From Linepithema humile (taxonomy: Eukaryota > Arthropoda > Insecta > Hymenoptera > Formicidae), in NCBI RefSeq assembly GCF_040581485.1, contig NC_090130.1, forward strand, positions 1,426,001-1,490,000: DNA of 64,000 bases, written 5' to 3'. A program made the position numbers and the translations under genes. Within the stretch, counting starts at the first letter, position 1. Each line of letters starts with the position of its first letter. The notes beneath the pieces are model-generated. The model saw only the letters and a program-made list of their open reading frames with translations, was not told the origin of the DNA and ran no database searches. Shown here piece after piece: positions 60,001 through 64,000 of this stretch.

Positions 60001-63000
60001 TTATCGGATTAATAATCGATTATAACGTTATAAGAAACGATACACGATAATAAGAGCGTTAAAGTAATCACCGTTAAATAAATCACCGAGATTTAATAAA
60101 ATTTTCTTTTTCGAGTGTTCGCTCTTTAAGCTCTATCTTCCGTTGCTTCTTTTATAATCCCATCACATATCTTTTTATCACCTACATCGTTTCTTCGAAT
60201 TTACTTCGGCACGTGCGTAAACACAATTACATGACGCATATTCAGGAAGCGATATGCTACCACGTATATAGACACGTGCACCCTGCCTCTGCGTGTGTAA
60301 CTCTATCTATATTTATATAGTTTTTTTTTTATATATATATTATTCACTTATGTGGTAGACAACGGTACGTAAAATATAGTAAATACAAATCGAAACATGT
60401 GAGAAGAGGGAGACGACTGACTTTATCCGATGAAAAGAGGAACGAGGAAGGGAAATATCGTGTACGCACTTTTCCTTTCGGGGTTGCAACGACGTTATTA
60501 TGCTTGATTCTGCTCTAATCGTATTCGTTGTGATAATCATCAAACCTTGATTTTCTCTTACATCACTTGACACGAATCAAATCAATTTAATTCACAAATT
60601 GAGTCTTGATCGATCGTCGACTGGAAATAGTTTTTGAGATTTCAAATATCGTAGAATGTTACAAAAATTCTTTCGCAATAATAATCATAATATTTTGACT
60701 GTTGGTCAAATTTTCGAATGTCATTGTTATCAATAACAATAAAAACGCTTCAAATGGGAAAAAAAAGAAAGTTCTGAACTATGACAGTGACGTGAAACAA
60801 GGGAAACATAACTTCTCGCATAAATAAAAAAAGTTTCACAATGTTCCATGCATGAACACAATTCGGGAAAAAAAGTTTATAATCGATTGTGCAAACTGAG
60901 ATAAAAATTTAAAAAATTAGAAAATTGAACTTGCATCACTTTGGAGTCTTGCTTCGTTCCTGAAGACGAGCTTTCGGTTTAGAGTGAGAATCGTCATGGT
61001 ATATTAATTTGGACAATTGGTTCAGTCAGAACATACAATGCAATAAATTCGCTCAATGTCCGCAATTTGGTTATTTTTTACGTACGCATATGTTTATTAA
61101 GATTAGCTCAGTACAGTATTAACTTCATTGGAGCATCATGTGCAAAGATTTTCGCAATGCAGATACATCCATCTCTCAAAGAGGGTAGTCGATTCCTCCC
61201 ATTAATTTTTCAGGCATTCCCGCATTAAGGCAATTAAGTGCATCCCGTTTATTTCGTTTTCGGATCTATTTTTTTTGTTTTTCTCATAAACTGCAACTAA
61301 TTACACAGTACAAAGTACAGGATCGTGAATAGCTATCCAAAAAACATTCTTTAAAGTGTACATACGTCGAGTAGAGGTAAAGAGACAAGCAAAAACATCC
61401 AGGAAGATTATAATACATCCGAGAAACGAGTTAAACACATCAAAAGTTGAACGTGTGTTCTTTACACAATTTGTCTTCATATTTTTCTTTTTTTATAATT
61501 TAGTCTAAGTTTTCAACTTTGCGCACAGAAAATAAGATGGCCAAGCTATGAAGTTTCTTAACAGATTCATACACTAAATATTTCAACTCTTTTTTTTTTC
61601 AGTGATCTACATGGCATGTATATATAATTTTTGCGCATTTTTTATTGTAAAACGGCTGCACGGTTTGCAGAACTACCACATCTTGCAGATACACGCTCAC
61701 ACGAGATATTAGGCAAAAGATCAAGAAAGTTAATAACAGAACAGAAGATTATGTATGTACGCCCACATGTGAACATGCGAAAAAAAGGCTGAAAAAATCA
61801 GATAAGATAGAAAAAAAAATACTCAAGGAGAGAAGAAAAGATCGCTTATGAGTATGAGCATTTTTGAAATCTACTTTTCAGTAGAAATTTTACAAATGCA
61901 TCCATATGCATCGCACGCACACTTCGATACAATGTTACTGATGCGTAGAAGAAATAAATATATTTTCATTCCAGAATATTAGATATATTTGCAAATTGTC
62001 TCGCTTTCAAGAAAGTTTAAAGAAAAGTTTGGAGACTTTCCATATTGTTGCGGTCTGTTCACGATAAAAGATTTTATTTTATACTTCTTAAACACGTAGA
62101 TATATATCCCAAATATGGCTTTAAAACAGAATTTTCATTTTTTTTTTTTTCACTACAATTGCTACAATTACTGAATGCCTTAAAATGGAGCGATCAATTT
62201 TAAAAGACACTTTATTTTTCGATTCTGTGGCAAATTATACTGTACAATTACATAATAAATCAGAAAAAAATAATTTAAATATTAATGTAACATTAAATAG
62301 TCTAATAAACGCCAGGTTTATAAATTTATAAGGCCGCCGATTTTAAAGTAATACAATTGATAATATAATCTCTCCACTTTATGACATCATCTTTTATGCC
62401 ACGTATATGTGCCAAGGGATGGTCCGCTAGCGCCGATTTGTTAAATTAAATTTGATTCAATCAATCGTCTGCTTTTTAAGACAGTCTAGAGTACATAAAA
62501 TCTTTGACACATTTGTCCATTATTCTCTTGAATTTTCCTCTTATTTAATATGTTTGCAAAATGTCGCAACGCGAACAATTGTATTTAAAAGAAATTAAAT
62601 GGTATTTATTATGTAGAATACAAATAATTTTTTTTTTTACACATACCCAGGATTTATTGATTGTAAAGCATACAGGAATCTATTATAACGAGAATTACAA
62701 CTGAAACAGTCAATTGAAAAATAACCAGCAGCATTGTTCTGCACTGTTAAATCATTTGCGACACTTCATTTACCTCTACAATTGTTTTCCTCTATTAGTG
62801 CGCCGGGAAAGTTAAATACAGGTAAGGAACAATTTAAAAGCGTTAGAGACAGAGACAGAGAGAAAGAGAGAGAATATTACGGACCAACCCAGGCATAATT
62901 TCATGTACTTTTATTTGCAAAGAACGCGCGTCGTGTTTCCAAGTGCATTAGCAGTTAATTGTTCGATATAATTTACAGCGCGCATATGTAGATTAGTGAA

Positions 63001-63654
63001 ATCTGGCACTTCACTCGTATTGTGACAGCAAACATGTTGTAATGGGCAGATTTTCACTCTTGTACACATTCGTCTAGCTTTGCTGAATCACAATACAATA
63101 TATCCTTGCATGTTTGTCCTGTTGCAATAAATCGAACAGTGAACGCTAATGTCCTCGTAAGGATTTCTTTTCTCTCACAGCACGTTTGTTCGCAAACACT
63201 TGCTCTCTAGCGGATAAGAGATAACGCCGTATCGTGGTAGCACGTCAGCGTGGAAGAACGTGGCAAGACTCGTTCGAAGAAGAGTAGACGTTCGAAGAAG
63301 AGTACACGTGAACGAACTCTATATATTTCGAGCATGACTGCAAGAAGTGAGTTATGTACATTATTATTTCGTAAATATGCCACAGCGGCCAACGAATTAG
63401 CCCTTGCCCTTGTTCCATGTCACGTAACAGCAAAGATGGCGGGATTAAAGTTCGGGAAAGTAATAATAGCAGGACACAGGAGGATGAGGAGGGTGGGGGA
63501 AGGAGCGAGAGGGGGAGGATGTTTTGAATAATTATTAATATATAATATTATAATAATAACAATAATGATGAGGTGTTCTAAACAGTGCTAGGACTAGTGC
63601 TAGAGGGTCCTGTGTGAGGAATCAGGGTGGGTGGGTACACGGGCTAAGGAAGGG
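57086..63654. other. Long noncoding stretch; possible extended 3' UTR on the minus strand
   Basis: The first 600 bases flank RpiA and are AT-rich. From about 57.7 kb to 63.65 kb the sequence is less AT-rich than neighbouring spacers and rich in U/A-type motifs on the minus strand, yet it has no credible exon on either strand. It lies directly downstream of the terminal coding exon at 63655-63849, so it may be that gene's 3' UTR, as in several insect neuronal genes with multi-kilobase tails. It includes a G15 run at 59038 and purine-rich stretches at about 62850-62875 and 63470-63520. Confidence 0.3.
59038..59052. repeat. G15 homopolymer
   Basis: Fifteen consecutive G in AT-rich surroundings, a rare tract here and prone to length error in sequencing. 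On the minus strand it would be C15. Confidence 0.95.
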
Positions 63655-63849
63655 TTAGTGCGGAGGTGGCGGTTCCGTAGATTGGTTTCTTCCATCTACA
63701 GCCCTAACAGGCTTCCTACGTGAAGAGCCTGTCACTCCGACCGAACCCACCCCACCTCTCAGATAAGCGGGCGCCGGAGTTGCTATCGGTTCCCTAATAG
63801 TTCCAGTACCGGTATTCCTAATTGGCGGCGGCAGTGGTTGCTGCAGTAC
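63655..63849 (-). CDS. Terminal coding exon of an unidentified gene (partial)
   Basis: The last 64 codons and stop of a gene that continues past the right edge of the window. The acceptor TGTAG is at 63852-63850 on the minus strand (CTACA on +). Only phase 0 is open for all 195 bases; both other phases stop early. The tail is rich in Pro, Gly, Arg, Thr and Ser (VLQQPLPPPIRNTGTGT, then a stretch ending STEPPPPH) and looks disordered, with possible SH3-type proline motifs. The exon is clearly GC-rich against its flanks. No family was recognised. Confidence 0.6.
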   Translation of the reverse strand, partial: VLQQPLPPPIRNTGTGTIREPIATPAPAYLRGGVGSVGVTGSSRRKPVRAVDGRNQSTEPPPPH

Positions 63850-64000
63850 CTACATCACACGAAATTTTTACTCCTTATTGGCATGTCTCGAAGTAACATC
63901 GAGGTAAAAGAAATATTTCTGCGGCTATCATCTTGTACAGCGAAACTAAATATGACGAGTAACGAATAAAATAAAGGAGACATATGCTAGAGATGTCGTA
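63850..64000 (-). other. Intron sequence before the terminal exon
   Basis: No coding signal; it should be the 3' part of the last intron of the unidentified gene that leaves the window on the right. Confidence 0.4.

Noticed and set aside
1..64000. CRISPR arrays, phage genes, operons or bacterial insertion sequences
   Set aside because: No direct-repeat spacer pattern and no prokaryotic genes; the window is spliced insect DNA.

Overview
This is AT-rich eukaryotic DNA with many short, spliced exons. The gene content points to an insect. The clearest markers are a crustacean cardioactive peptide (CCAP) precursor and a nicotinamidase fused to an N-terminal EF-hand, as in the fly gene Naam. Abundant TA-flanked foldback elements and a MINDY4B-type gene fit a hymenopteran, possibly an ant, but that is inference. 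Nothing viral, plasmid-borne or prokaryotic was seen. All exon models were built by hand from open frames, GT/AG sites and intron phase; each one closes exactly in frame.

Layout. 2457-5731 (+): XPC/Rad4 DNA-damage sensor, 5 exons, 887 aa. 5732-11700: gene-poor, with a CpG-rich patch and a sharp TATA promoter. 11701-17298 (+): a MINDY4B-like pseudo-deubiquitinase, 10 exons, 441 aa, with arginine where the catalytic cysteine should be and a second candidate first exon behind an intronic TATA box. 19.3-30.5 kb (+): a single-pass cadherin with five extracellular cadherin repeats, 17 coding exons, 799 aa. 32.0-35.7 kb (+): a secreted coiled-coil C-type lectin, 282 aa, with MITEs in two introns. 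36030-38952 (-): EF-hand nicotinamidase, 324 aa. 41344-43147 (-): HDDC2-type HD-domain 5'-nucleotidase, 192 aa. 43693-47838 (+): a protein with a predicted signal peptide, a coiled coil and a TRAF-like MATH domain, 306 aa. 48819-51064 (-): CCAP neuropeptide precursor, 140 aa. 54555-54627 (+): tRNA-Lys(UUU). 55344-57085 (-): ribose-5-phosphate isomerase A, 262 aa. 63655-63849 (-): the last coding exon of an unidentified gene whose 3' UTR may run several kilobases to the left.

The genes do not form one pathway. XPC acts in nucleotide excision repair, RpiA in the pentose phosphate pathway, the nicotinamidase in NAD salvage and the HDDC2 protein in nucleotide breakdown. Two genes stand out as a possible pair: the C-type lectin and the MATH protein, both on + and about 8 kb apart. 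Both are built as signal peptide exon, linker, coiled coil and beta-rich C-terminal recognition domain, with the first three introns all in phase 1. That is the trimerising design of collectins, here apparently also used with a TRAF-like domain outside the cell. It is the least conventional item in the window.
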